From assembly GCF_963675815.1 (NCBI RefSeq), contig NZ_OY776576.1, forward strand, positions 248,001 through 312,000: a DNA stretch of 64,000 nucleotides. The letters run 5' to 3'. Positions 35,123 to 43,241 of this stretch are shown here, piece after piece. The notes beneath the pieces were generated by a model. That model saw only the letters and a program-made list of their open reading frames with translations, searched no databases and was not told the origin of the DNA. Numbering within the stretch: position 1 is the stretch's first letter; each line of letters starts with the position of its first letter. This DNA is from an uncultured Desulfuromusa sp. (GTDB lineage Bacteria > Desulfobacterota > Desulfuromonadia > Desulfuromonadales > Geopsychrobacteraceae). The translations under genes and the position numbers were made by a program.

Positions 35123-36049
35123 TCAAGCTGCTTGCAAGTTTTCGGTAATATAGAGAAGATTAGCGGCAGATTCTCCGGTGGCCGCAAAATAACGTCCGCG
35201 CAGTTCAGTGATCAGAAGGCCTTGATACTGATCCAGAAAACAGGAAAAAATACTGGCAAAATCAATATTTCCCCAACCGACCGGCATATGCGAATCACCT
35301 TTTCCAAGGGGAATTTGATGCGTCTGCTGCTTGTCCGTATGGTAGACAGTCCCACCAAAATTATCATGAACATGGCAGTGTCGAATCAAATGGGCGACCT
35401 GTTTTACAGCGGCAATTTCTGCAAATCCATAAAACTTTGCCGCCATATGCAGATGACCAAAATCCAGAGTCATCCCGACATTGTCCCGATTGATTCTCTC
35501 AACCTGGTCCTGCAAAGCTGAAATCGTTTCAGCGTAGCAATAGGGGGAATGGTAACGGTACGGTCTGGCATTTTCCATGGCGATGGTCTGTCTCGGAAAC
35601 TCTGAGGCAAAATTCAGAAGAATTTCCGCTTCAAGATCCAGCAATCTCCGACACCTCTCTTCAGAAGAAACTATTTTACCCAACGGACCAAAACTTTCCT
35701 CAGCCTGAAAGCGGCCGGGGTGATAAACCATGATTTCAGCCCCGATAGCCTGGGTAAATTCAAGACTGGAACGCATCACATCAACATGCAGATCAAAGTC
35801 TTCCTCATCCATAAGGTTGAGAGGATTGGGAGCATGCACACTGTAACTAAAAGGGTACCGGTTGAGGATCTTCTGAATGTCTGCGATCCTCTTTAAATCG
35901 AGTTTTCCATTGCGGATCACATCTGTTCCGTGAACCCCGATTTCTGCAGCCGTCAAACCAAATTCCTGAAATGCGTCCAGATCCCTGCACAAATGATCAA
36001 GGTTGCCGTCTATACGGACCTCACTGATATTGCTGCCGATTTTCAACAT
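35123..36049 (-). CDS. Xylose-isomerase-like TIM-barrel protein in the C-P lyase operon
   Basis: A 308-residue protein of the AP-endonuclease-2/sugar-phosphate isomerase fold. Metal-site candidates lie in AAEIGVHG, YSVHAPNP, MVYHPGRF, AMENARPYR, MTLDFGHLH and HCHVHDN, and the set of His, Glu and Asp is complete. It starts 7 bp inside the end of phnM. No phnP or phnN is present in this operon, so this enzyme could act on a ribose phosphate or cyclic phosphate made by the C-P lyase path; that role is an inference. Alternatively it supports AEP metabolism with PhnW and PhnX. Confidence 0.8.
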   Translation of the reverse strand: MLKIGSNISEVRIDGNLDHLCRDLDAFQEFGLTAAEIGVHGTDVIRNGKLDLKRIADIQKILNRYPFSYSVHAPNPLNLMDEEDFDLHVDVMRSSLEFTQAIGAEIMVYHPGRFQAEESFGPLGKIVSSEERCRRLLDLEAEILLNFASEFPRQTIAMENARPYRYHSPYCYAETISALQDQVERINRDNVGMTLDFGHLHMAAKFYGFAEIAAVKQVAHLIRHCHVHDNFGGTVYHTDKQQTHQIPLGKGDSHMPVGWGNIDFASIFSCFLDQYQGLLITELRGRYFAATGESAANLLYITENLQAA

Positions 36050-37197
36050 GATTGAAATACCTCCTGCCCTTTCACAAAAGTTCTGACAATACGGGGGAAA
36101 TCACCGCCGTTGCCGACCAGCACCAGATCAGCATCTTTGCCGATTTCTATAGAGCCGGTCTGATCGTCAATGCCAACAGCAATAGCAGGATTAAGGCTGG
36201 TCATTCTCACGGCTTCCGGCAAGGTTTTCAAACCCAGATCCCGGAGCATAAATACGGCATGCACCAGGGTTAACGGCGCGTAATCAGAACAGAGGATATC
36301 ACCGCAACCCTGTGTAATCGCTTCACGGGCACTGAGGTTTCCTGACTGAGAACTGCCTCGAAAAACGTTGGGAGATCCAAGCATGGTTTGCACTCCCTGG
36401 TTCTTTGCCGCCTGAGCGGTTTCCATATTGACCGGAAATTCAGACAGAGTGATCTGACGCTCTTTCAGCCAATTGATTTTTTCCGGCGTATCATCATCAT
36501 GGGAAGCAATCGGAACCTGTTTATCGCGACAGAGCGACAGGAGTTCGCTGACATAATGCTGAGCTTCACTTTCCCGTGCTTGCAGTTTCGTCGCAATTAA
36601 AGCATTCATCTCTGCATCTGTTTTTTTGTAAACCGGGCCGAAATAGTCCTTGAACGAAGAGATCGTTTTAAACTGACCCTGCCCCGGGGAATGGTCCATA
36701 AAAGAGAACAAATCGACATGTTTTTCTTCGATTAATTGTTTCAGAACGGGAACGGCACAATGGTCGGTGATTTCAAACCGGGTATGCACTCTGGTTTTGA
36801 TGCGAAAATTATCCTGCATGTCATTGACAGTTCGTAACACTGATGCAGCCATCAAATTTGAGCGAATCCCGGTTTCGTTTTCGGCAAAAGACAGAGAATG
36901 ATACATCGTTGTGACACCGCATGAAGCCAGAGTTTTGTCCAACTCATAGAGAGCCACATTGGTAGGGAAAAAGGTTCCGGGACGGGGCTCGATTCCTTTT
37001 TCCACAGCATCACAGTGGAGATCAATAAATCCCGGCAGCAGATACTGTCCCCGGGCATCGATGACTGCCGGACAGGTTGCGTCTTGACCTTGAGAAATAG
37101 CAGTGATCACACCGTCTGAAACCGTGATGGAGGCATCGTCCAGAATTTCAGCGGGCGTAATGACTTTGGTGTTGATAATTTGATAACGAGTCGACAT
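36043..37197 (-). CDS. phnM: Alpha-D-ribose 1-methylphosphonate 5-triphosphate diphosphatase (C-P lyase operon copy)
   Basis: A 384-residue amidohydrolase-fold enzyme acting after PhnGHI in the C-P lyase path. It has LPGFIDLHCDAVEKGIEPRPG, FSFMDHSPGQGQF, PIASHDDDTPEK and the C-terminal GKDADLVLV. It is diverged from the copy next to phnE but keeps the same metal residues. Tight spacing with phnL and a 7-bp overlap with the TIM-barrel gene. Confidence 0.96.
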   Translation of the reverse strand: MSTRYQIINTKVITPAEILDDASITVSDGVITAISQGQDATCPAVIDARGQYLLPGFIDLHCDAVEKGIEPRPGTFFPTNVALYELDKTLASCGVTTMYHSLSFAENETGIRSNLMAASVLRTVNDMQDNFRIKTRVHTRFEITDHCAVPVLKQLIEEKHVDLFSFMDHSPGQGQFKTISSFKDYFGPVYKKTDAEMNALIATKLQARESEAQHYVSELLSLCRDKQVPIASHDDDTPEKINWLKERQITLSEFPVNMETAQAAKNQGVQTMLGSPNVFRGSSQSGNLSAREAITQGCGDILCSDYAPLTLVHAVFMLRDLGLKTLPEAVRMTSLNPAIAVGIDDQTGSIEIGKDADLVLVGNGGDFPRIVRTFVKGQEVFQSC

Positions 37198-37207
37198 GAT
37201 ATTGACC

Positions 37208-37885
37208 TTATTGCAGATAGTAGATGTGTCCGGCGGTTTTATTCATAATGTCCTGATCATGAAAAATGCCCACCATTGTTGTCCCCTGCTCACGCAATTC
37301 CGCCAGCAATTCGAGAACTCTATCGATCGATTCAGCATCCAGAGATGCCGTCGGCTCATCCAGCAGCAACAAACGCGGGTTCCAGCTAATTGCCCGGGCA
37401 ATGTTGATGCGTTGCTGCTCTCCACCGCTGAAAGTGGCTGGATAGGCATCGAAAAGTTCCGCAGGAATCCGCAGTCGCTCCAGCAGATGACAGGCACGCT
37501 TTCGCGCTTCGTCACAAGAAACCCCGTTGCGGGTGAGAATCGGTTCCATAACCAGCTCAAGAGCCGAGACCCTGGGAATAACATTGAGAAACTGTGAGAC
37601 GTATGCCATTTCACTATTGCGAATATCCAGCAGCACACGCTCCGATGCGGTTGCCAGATCAACCTGTCCATATTTGGCAGAGTCGTACCAGATGTGACCG
37701 GATTCGGGTAAATAGGTTCGATAAATACACTTGAGAACGGTACTTTTCCCGGCCCCGCTTGGGCCTGCCAGAGAAAAAAACTGCCCCGCTTCAATACTGA
37801 AGGAGATATCCCGGCAGCCGGGAATATGTTTGTTTCCCAGAATTTGGACATGAAAGTCTTTATTCAGATTTTCAACAGTGAGCAT
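37208..37885 (-). CDS. phnL: C-P lyase subunit PhnL (ABC-type ATPase)
   Basis: A 225-residue ATPase: Walker A GPSGAGKST, signature FSGGEQQR, Walker B LLLLDEPTASLD, and an H-loop in VGIFHD. PhnL binds the C-P lyase core and acts with PhnK rather than in transport. ATG 37885 is chosen because AAGGAAA stands upstream and the length then matches other PhnL proteins. Earlier in-frame starts add 7-14 residues. Confidence 0.95.
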   Translation of the reverse strand: MLTVENLNKDFHVQILGNKHIPGCRDISFSIEAGQFFSLAGPSGAGKSTVLKCIYRTYLPESGHIWYDSAKYGQVDLATASERVLLDIRNSEMAYVSQFLNVIPRVSALELVMEPILTRNGVSCDEARKRACHLLERLRIPAELFDAYPATFSGGEQQRINIARAISWNPRLLLLDEPTASLDAESIDRVLELLAELREQGTTMVGIFHDQDIMNKTAGHIYYLQ

Positions 37886-37930
37886 GATTGGGTTTCCTTG
37901 CGCCATCCTTCGTTCCAGGATGGTCATTAT

Positions 37931-38806
37931 CTAAAGTTGTGAAGCAACAAGAAGCTGGGTATAGCCGTGTTGGGGATCCTGTAAAATCTGATCCGTCAAT
38001 CCCGACTCCACAACCCGACCATGCTTCATCACCATGGTGCGGTTGCACAGGAGATTGATCACTCCGAGATCGTGAGAAACAACCAGCATGGAAAGTTGAA
38101 ATTCGCGCTGCAAACTCCGGATCAGGTCCAGCACCCGTGCCTGAACCGAAAGATCAAGTCCGGTGGTCACCTCGTCCAGCAATAGTAACAAAGGGTTGTT
38201 GGACAACGCCTTGGCAATCTGCACCCTTTGCTGCATGCCGCCGCTGAAGTTTTTGGGGGGTTCATCCATTCTTGAGATCGGGATTTCAGTTTTTTCCAGT
38301 AACTCGGAGGCTCGCTCACGCATTTTGCCGACATGGCGCCAACCGGCACCCAGCAGTCGCTCAGCGATATTCCCACCCGAGCTGACATTCATCCGCAGTC
38401 CGAGGTAGGGGTTCTGATAAACAATTCCCATCAGGGCGTTGCGCACCTGACGTTGCTGAAACTGGCTCAGTCCAAACAGGTTACGAGTGTAAGATGCGGT
38501 TTGATCTGCCAGCAGGTCGCCCAAAGCTACAGGAAGCGCAGAACGATGCAGAGTCATCTCTCCGGCAGATGCGGCCCATTCAAAATGGGCCAGTTTGATC
38601 AAGGTGCTTTTGCCGGAACCACTTTCACCGACAATCCCCAGAACTTCACCGGGATAAAGATCAAAATCGACATCATTACAGGCAACCACAGACTGGCAAT
38701 GCGGGCAGACATTGGTATCAAACTCAGGTCCGGTAGACTCGCAGCAGAGAGGGCAACCGGAACCGAAAATTTTACTTAATTTTCGTGCTTTCAGCAGAGC
38801 TTCCAT
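37931..38806 (-). CDS. phnK: C-P lyase subunit PhnK with cysteine-rich insertion
   Basis: A 291-residue ABC ATPase of the C-P lyase complex: Walker A GESGSGKST, signature FSGGMQQR, Walker B LLLDEVTTGLD. Between the first beta-strand and the Walker A strand there is an extra segment with two CxxC-type pairs, CPLC and CPHC. It resembles a zinc ribbon and is absent from E. coli PhnK as I know it. ATG 38806 overlaps the phnJ stop by 1 nt (TGATG), with AGAGGTG upstream. Confidence 0.94.
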   Translation of the reverse strand: MEALLKARKLSKIFGSGCPLCCESTGPEFDTNVCPHCQSVVACNDVDFDLYPGEVLGIVGESGSGKSTLIKLAHFEWAASAGEMTLHRSALPVALGDLLADQTASYTRNLFGLSQFQQRQVRNALMGIVYQNPYLGLRMNVSSGGNIAERLLGAGWRHVGKMRERASELLEKTEIPISRMDEPPKNFSGGMQQRVQIAKALSNNPLLLLLDEVTTGLDLSVQARVLDLIRSLQREFQLSMLVVSHDLGVINLLCNRTMVMKHGRVVESGLTDQILQDPQHGYTQLLVASQL

Positions 38807-39672
38807 CAGGCACACCTCTTATCGCAATATCCGGTATCGGAACAAAAATACCGGCGACTGCCGTCAACATCACTGATGATTTCATCCAGATAACTGTTGC
38901 AACTGCCACAGCGGCTACAAGCGACCGGAAACTGTTCAATACGAAATTTGTGATCTTCAAACTCCAGCGGTTCAACGCGGGTATATGGAGGGATGGCGTA
39001 AATTCTTTTTTCTCGTCCGGCACCGAACAAAGAAAGGTGCTCCGCCATATTCAGTTTCGGAACATCCCAACGAGGAATGGGGCTGGGGTCCATAATATAA
39101 TGACCATTGACCGTGACCGGGTACCGGTAGCTGATGCTGATTTCACCATAGTGGACGATATCTTCATAAAGGTGCAGCCACATCCGGGCATAATCGCCTT
39201 CAGCATGCATCCGGCGGGTTTCCAGCTCCGACGGTTCAACTTCACGCAATGCTTCCGGGTAGGGAACCTGAAGCACCAGAATCTGTCCGGCTGTCATCGC
39301 CTCTTCCGGTATCCGGTGACGCGTCTGGATCAGCGTCGCTTCGGTGGTGTCCGTGGTTGAATTCACTTCAGCGACCTTGGCAACAAATTTTTTAATATTG
39401 ACGGCATTGACGCTGTCATCACACCCCTGGTCGATGACCTTGAGGACGTCCTGTGGCAAAACCAGAGACAAGGTCACCTGCAGTCCTCCGGTTCCCCATC
39501 CACGTGCAACCGGCATTTCCGGGGAACTGAATGGAACCTGATAACCGGGAATAGCAACGGCTTTAAGAAGGCTGCGACGAATATCTTTTTTGGCACTATC
39601 GTCGAGAAAAGCAAAATTATAGCCGTACATAGATTCGTTCTGGTGTTGTGTCTGCCAATCTTGCAGGTTCAT
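38806..39672 (-). CDS. phnJ: C-P lyase catalytic subunit (radical SAM)
   Basis: A 288-residue enzyme that breaks the C-P bond of ribose-1-phosphonate by radical chemistry. The Fe-S cluster cysteines lie at the C-terminus with spacing C-x2-C-x21-C-x5-C, the same as in E. coli PhnJ, starting at the PVACSRC block. An extra Cys follows in GSC. The body shows MYGYNFAFLDDSAKKDIRR and the glycine-containing GWGTGGLQ. It is coupled to phnI (4-nt overlap) and phnK (1-nt overlap). Confidence 0.98.
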   Translation of the reverse strand: MNLQDWQTQHQNESMYGYNFAFLDDSAKKDIRRSLLKAVAIPGYQVPFSSPEMPVARGWGTGGLQVTLSLVLPQDVLKVIDQGCDDSVNAVNIKKFVAKVAEVNSTTDTTEATLIQTRHRIPEEAMTAGQILVLQVPYPEALREVEPSELETRRMHAEGDYARMWLHLYEDIVHYGEISISYRYPVTVNGHYIMDPSPIPRWDVPKLNMAEHLSLFGAGREKRIYAIPPYTRVEPLEFEDHKFRIEQFPVACSRCGSCNSYLDEIISDVDGSRRYFCSDTGYCDKRCA

Positions 39673-40772
39673 GATTCCGACTCCTGTTTCTCTCCCATCT
39701 TTTGAGTTTTCCGCAGTCGATCGAGGCTGGATTGGAAATCAACATAATGGGGAAGCTTCCAGTGGTTGCAGAAACCCATCGCCTCGATACCATCAATATG
39801 TGAGAGGACAAATTCCTGATCTTCTGCGGGAGATTTGCCGTCTTCATTGCGCATGGTCCGGTCCAGAACGGCCATCGAAATGGCTTTGAGCTCGTTCTGG
39901 CCAAAGCAAAGCCCATAACCAAGAGTGAATTTGGCCGGGCCGTCTTCTGTGCCACCATGATACTGTGCAACCACTTCAGCTTCTGTGACCTTGACCTCCC
40001 CCACAGTATATGGTTCGCCCGTTTCCGGGTGCGAAATCACCAGGGGAACATAACCAACCCGGAGTTCACCAATAAAGGGATGAACATTGCCGTAGCCACG
40101 CATACTTGAATAGGCCAGGGTCAACATCCCTCCGGTTTCACCTCGGGAGAGGGACTGTAATGTTGCACTGCGCGATGCCGGAAACGTTAAAGACCGACGG
40201 GTGATATCAAAAACATCCGCCTCCTTTTCCATGGTGTTTTTTTCAACCAGAAGTCCATCACGACGGAGAATTTCGACAACTTTGGGAAAACTGTCCGGCA
40301 ATTCAAGTTCCGGATCCAGGTGACCGAGCAACTTTTCACGAAACGCCATCCGCCGCGATTCACTGTCTTCAAGAAGATCGAAATCCAGCAAACGTAAAGT
40401 ATAATCACTAGTCGGACCGAGAATCTGCCCCCCGGGGATGTCCTTAAATGCAGCAGAAATTCTGCGGATAACCCTCATTTTATCCATCGCCAACGCCTGG
40501 GATTGCATCAGCCTCGATTTTGTCGCCCGATAGGCTCGCAACATGAATGCGGCTTCAAAGCTATCACCGCCCGCCTGTTTCAGAGCCAGAGCTGCCAGTT
40601 TTGGAGCATAGAGACCACCTTCACTCATAATCCGGTCAACAGCCAGATAGAGCTGCTCCTCGATCTGTTCAAGGCCGAGAGGTTCTGAGGTTCCTTTCTG
40701 CATTTGATAACTCAGCAGGTCGCAGGCATTTTCAATCGCCTGACGTCCACCTTTGACAGCAACATAGGCCAT
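39669..40772 (-). CDS. phnI: C-P lyase core subunit PhnI
   Basis: A 367-residue core subunit. With PhnG, PhnH and PhnL it transfers phosphonate to the ribose of ATP and releases adenine. It shows the PhnI start MAYVAVKGGRQAIENA, the block TRRSLTFPASRSATLQSLSRGETGG, and SSMRGYGNVHPFIGELRVG. One nucleotide separates it from phnH, and there is a 4-nt overlap with phnJ. Confidence 0.98.
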   Translation of the reverse strand: MAYVAVKGGRQAIENACDLLSYQMQKGTSEPLGLEQIEEQLYLAVDRIMSEGGLYAPKLAALALKQAGGDSFEAAFMLRAYRATKSRLMQSQALAMDKMRVIRRISAAFKDIPGGQILGPTSDYTLRLLDFDLLEDSESRRMAFREKLLGHLDPELELPDSFPKVVEILRRDGLLVEKNTMEKEADVFDITRRSLTFPASRSATLQSLSRGETGGMLTLAYSSMRGYGNVHPFIGELRVGYVPLVISHPETGEPYTVGEVKVTEAEVVAQYHGGTEDGPAKFTLGYGLCFGQNELKAISMAVLDRTMRNEDGKSPAEDQEFVLSHIDGIEAMGFCNHWKLPHYVDFQSSLDRLRKTQKMGEKQESES

Positions 40773-40773
40773 A

Positions 40774-41349
40774 TCAGCATCCTCCGTAGCGGGTTGAACG
40801 AGGAATGCACATCAAACGATTCCTCTGATCAAGAAAAATACAGTCGACGCCCAAAGGGAATTCGGCGTTAACTGTTTGCAGTTGTTCCAATTCCTCGTTA
40901 CCCCATCCCTCTATGTGTGGATAAATGGCATCTTTGATTCCAGGACCAGTCAACTTGATTCCAGTCTCCTCGCTACCGTCCGTAAGACGCTCCACCCCAA
41001 ACACAATTGTGGCCCCGTCATTCGGCAAATCAGGCCGACCTCTTTTGGCCACCATGATTTTACCCTGACTGTTTCCTGACAAAGCAAAGAGGAAATCAGC
41101 TGATGCTGCCTCGGCAAACCGGGCTCCGGTTGTTTTTTTAATTTTATGCTGCAACTCGGCATTGTTGTTGATCAGATGGAAGCTGGATTGCTGATCAAGG
41201 ATGGAATCAAGTAAACGCATGAGACCGGTTATAAATGTGGTGCCGACAGCATCAGGCATCTGAAAGATTTTCCCCGGCCGGCTCATCGCCTGTAACAACA
41301 GGCGAAAACAAGTATGGTTATCGAGACAATCCTGCACAGAAGAAGACAT
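40774..41349 (-). CDS. phnH: C-P lyase core subunit PhnH
   Basis: A 191-residue core subunit with a degenerate PLP-enzyme fold. Marks are CFRLLLQAMSRPGKIFQM near the N-terminus and the C-terminal EFPLGVDCIFLDQRNRLMCIPRST. It follows phnG by 2 nt. Confidence 0.97.
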   Translation of the reverse strand: MSSSVQDCLDNHTCFRLLLQAMSRPGKIFQMPDAVGTTFITGLMRLLDSILDQQSSFHLINNNAELQHKIKKTTGARFAEAASADFLFALSGNSQGKIMVAKRGRPDLPNDGATIVFGVERLTDGSEETGIKLTGPGIKDAIYPHIEGWGNEELEQLQTVNAEFPLGVDCIFLDQRNRLMCIPRSTRYGGC

Positions 41350-41351
41350 AT

Positions 41352-41786
41352 CTATTGCCCCGCCATCAAATTAAAAGAGACTTTGGTTCCGGCGATCAGT
41401 TGTTCCTCGTGACGACGCAGCTCACGGAGTTCTTGCCGCTCGCGTTCCAGAAGATTTTTCACCCGATTTTTCAGTAATTCATCGTTTCCAACCAGCAACA
41501 CTTCAGCACAGGCTCTGGCCAGAGAGCGTTCTGGCTCATCCCCCGTAACCATGCCAAAGCCGCGGTTGCCGTCCAGGGTGACTTCTGCACTGGAAACCAG
41601 AACCTCACCGAGAAGAAACTCACTGTCAAAGGCATCAAGAACGTGCATCATATTCAGCCCCGCCTTTGGTGTACTGATGATATTAATCGGCGCTTTTTCA
41701 GCCAATTCCAACAGCTCGCGAATACTTTCGCGAGGCATATCATTCACGATCGCGGTACAATGTTTTGGTTCTTGCCTATGGTTCAT
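41352..41786 (-). CDS. phnG: C-P lyase core subunit PhnG
   Basis: A 144-residue core subunit. The sequence STPKAGLNMMHVLDAFDSEFLLGEVLVSSAEV and GFGMVTGDEPERSLARA is characteristic. It lies 18 nt after the GNAT gene in the phnF-led operon. Confidence 0.97.
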   Translation of the reverse strand: MNHRQEPKHCTAIVNDMPRESIRELLELAEKAPINIISTPKAGLNMMHVLDAFDSEFLLGEVLVSSAEVTLDGNRGFGMVTGDEPERSLARACAEVLLVGNDELLKNRVKNLLERERQELRELRRHEEQLIAGTKVSFNLMAGQ

Positions 41787-41804
41787 ATCGAGATACTTTC
41801 CTGT

Positions 41805-42269
41805 CTAAAGATTAAGATAATAACTATATCCATGTTGTCTAAAACCAAGGTTTTCATAAAATTGATGAGCATCAGAGCGGTTGATTCCACTACTGAAAAA
41901 AAACTTTTTACAGCCTTTTCCACGTGCGGTTTCTGTGGCAAAAGCCATCATCTGCTGACCGATTCCCGAGCCTCGATCCGCGGCAGAAACGACGACGTCT
42001 TCCAGAACCGCCGCTGGAGTTCCCCTATGCCCCAGACTGTCCATAATCAGCAGGGCAAAAGTACCCACCGGTTGACCCGTTTCCCGCTCGGCAAGATAGA
42101 TGCGATAATCGGGATAGTTGCCAATGCGGAGAAAAAGTTTTTCTGCTTGCTCCAAGCTGATTTCACTGTCATCGCCTGCGATCAATTGGCGGTAAAGATC
42201 AAGGATCGCCGGGAGATCACCAGCTTTAGCTTCGCGTATCCGCACTTGATCAACTTTTTGCCTGCTCAT
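41805..42269 (-). CDS. GNAT acetyltransferase, PhnO-like
   Basis: A 154-residue GNAT enzyme. It shows VRIREAKAGDLPAILDLYRQL at the N-terminus, the acceptor-side LEDVVVS, and the acetyl-CoA loop RGSGIGQQMM. Its position between phnF and phnG fits PhnO, which acetylates aminoalkylphosphonates before C-P lyase or to detoxify them. Sequence alone does not separate it from other small-molecule acetyltransferases. Confidence 0.85.
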   Translation of the reverse strand: MSRQKVDQVRIREAKAGDLPAILDLYRQLIAGDDSEISLEQAEKLFLRIGNYPDYRIYLAERETGQPVGTFALLIMDSLGHRGTPAAVLEDVVVSAADRGSGIGQQMMAFATETARGKGCKKFFFSSGINRSDAHQFYENLGFRQHGYSYYLNL

Positions 42270-42272
42270 CTG

Positions 42273-43025
42273 TTACCGTTCCTGACATTCCGGCTGGGAA
42301 CCGGAGTTATTAAAATGAATCGCCAGACAACCAAGATCACCTCGCGTTCGAGTCACAACATATTCCACCGGGCAAAGATTTTTATCGCAGGCGGTGCTGC
42401 GAATCACCAGAAGAGGATGACGGGCCGAAACCTGCAACAACTGCATTTCCCGGCTATCGGGAAGACAGGTTTCAATCAATGATTCCTGGCGTAAAGGTTC
42501 GACTTGAAAATGTTTCTTCAGCAATGCGTAAAGGGAAAAAGATCCGGAAATCAGCTGATCCAGCCCCTGAAATCTGGCGGCCGGCAAATACGAGCTTGCA
42601 ACGCTGAAGGGAACGTTATTCACGGTTCTGAGAATTTCCAACCGAAGAACCGCTTCATCAGCCTTCAATTTAAGCTTTGTCCCGATTTCAACACTTGCTT
42701 CCTGAGTTGTGACATGAAGGAGCTTTGCGCCGGGACAGAGATTGGCTTCGAGAATATTCTGGGTAAATCGTACTTTGTCCGACAGGGGATAAATGATTTT
42801 ATTTGCAGTAACAAAATGACCTTTACCGCGGACACTGTAAATTGAACCTTCGTTTTTAAGTTCTCTTAGCGCTTCCCGAACGGTATGGCGATTGACCTCG
42901 AACTGTAAACTTAAAGCCTGTTCGGAGGGCAGTCGTGATCCTGATGGATACAAACCAGCGACAATCTGATCCACAAGAACCCTTGAAATTTGCTGATATC
43001 TGGCAATTTGCGACTTTTGCTGCAT
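42273..43025 (-). CDS. phnF: GntR/HutC-family regulator of phosphonate genes
   Basis: A 250-residue repressor with an N-terminal winged helix (SRLPSEQALSLQFEVNRHTVREALRELKNEGSI) and a C-terminal UTRA ligand domain ending in CPVEYVVTRTRGD. It is the first gene of the phn operon. A GTCTAGAC palindrome, typical of this subfamily's operators, and a four-repeat Pho-box-like site lie just upstream, so it probably represses its own operon until phosphonate or a metabolite binds. Confidence 0.94.
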   Translation of the reverse strand: MQQKSQIARYQQISRVLVDQIVAGLYPSGSRLPSEQALSLQFEVNRHTVREALRELKNEGSIYSVRGKGHFVTANKIIYPLSDKVRFTQNILEANLCPGAKLLHVTTQEASVEIGTKLKLKADEAVLRLEILRTVNNVPFSVASSYLPAARFQGLDQLISGSFSLYALLKKHFQVEPLRQESLIETCLPDSREMQLLQVSARHPLLVIRSTACDKNLCPVEYVVTRTRGDLGCLAIHFNNSGSQPECQER

Positions 43026-43066
43026 CGACCTCTCCTCTGATGTTGGAGGGAGTCTGCAGCAGTCAT

Positions 43067-43104
43067 GTTTGCGTCAGGTTAGATCGTTGTTAAAAAAACA
43101 TTAG
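43067..43104 (-). promoter_or_regulatory. Pho-box-like four-repeat array for the phn operon
   Basis: Read on the minus strand: CTAAT (43104-43100), TTAAC (43093-43089), CTAAC (43082-43078) and CAAAC (43071-43067), all in 11-bp register, 42-79 bp before phnF. This is the longest such array in the window. Confidence 0.75.
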
Positions 43105-43111
43105 TCTAGAC
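43104..43111. promoter_or_regulatory. Candidate PhnF operator
   Basis: An 8-bp palindrome GTCTAGAC, the core of HutC-subfamily operators (PhnF and DasR bind TGGTCTAGACCA-like sites). It abuts the first Pho repeat, so repressor and activator would contact adjoining DNA. Confidence 0.55.
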
Positions 43112-43167
43112 AACAGTTGATTGGGCTAATCGGCAAAAGAAGAAGTAAGGAAGAAGAAAATATTTTT

Positions 43168-43194
43168 ATTACTCTTTGATAACGTTCCCCTAAC
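43168..43194 (+). promoter_or_regulatory. Pho-box-like triple repeat before the DksA homologue
   Basis: ATTAC (43168), ATAAC (43179) and CTAAC (43190) in exact 11-bp register, 48 bp before the ATG. Confidence 0.7.
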
Positions 43195-43241
43195 ATTTTT
43201 TCGCTAGATATTTCTCACAGTCATTCAGGGAGGGTTAACCT

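Noticed and set aside
41643..42482. Long plus-strand frame across phnG, the GNAT gene and phnF
   Set aside because: It overlaps three well-supported phn genes in antisense and has the composition of a shadow frame.
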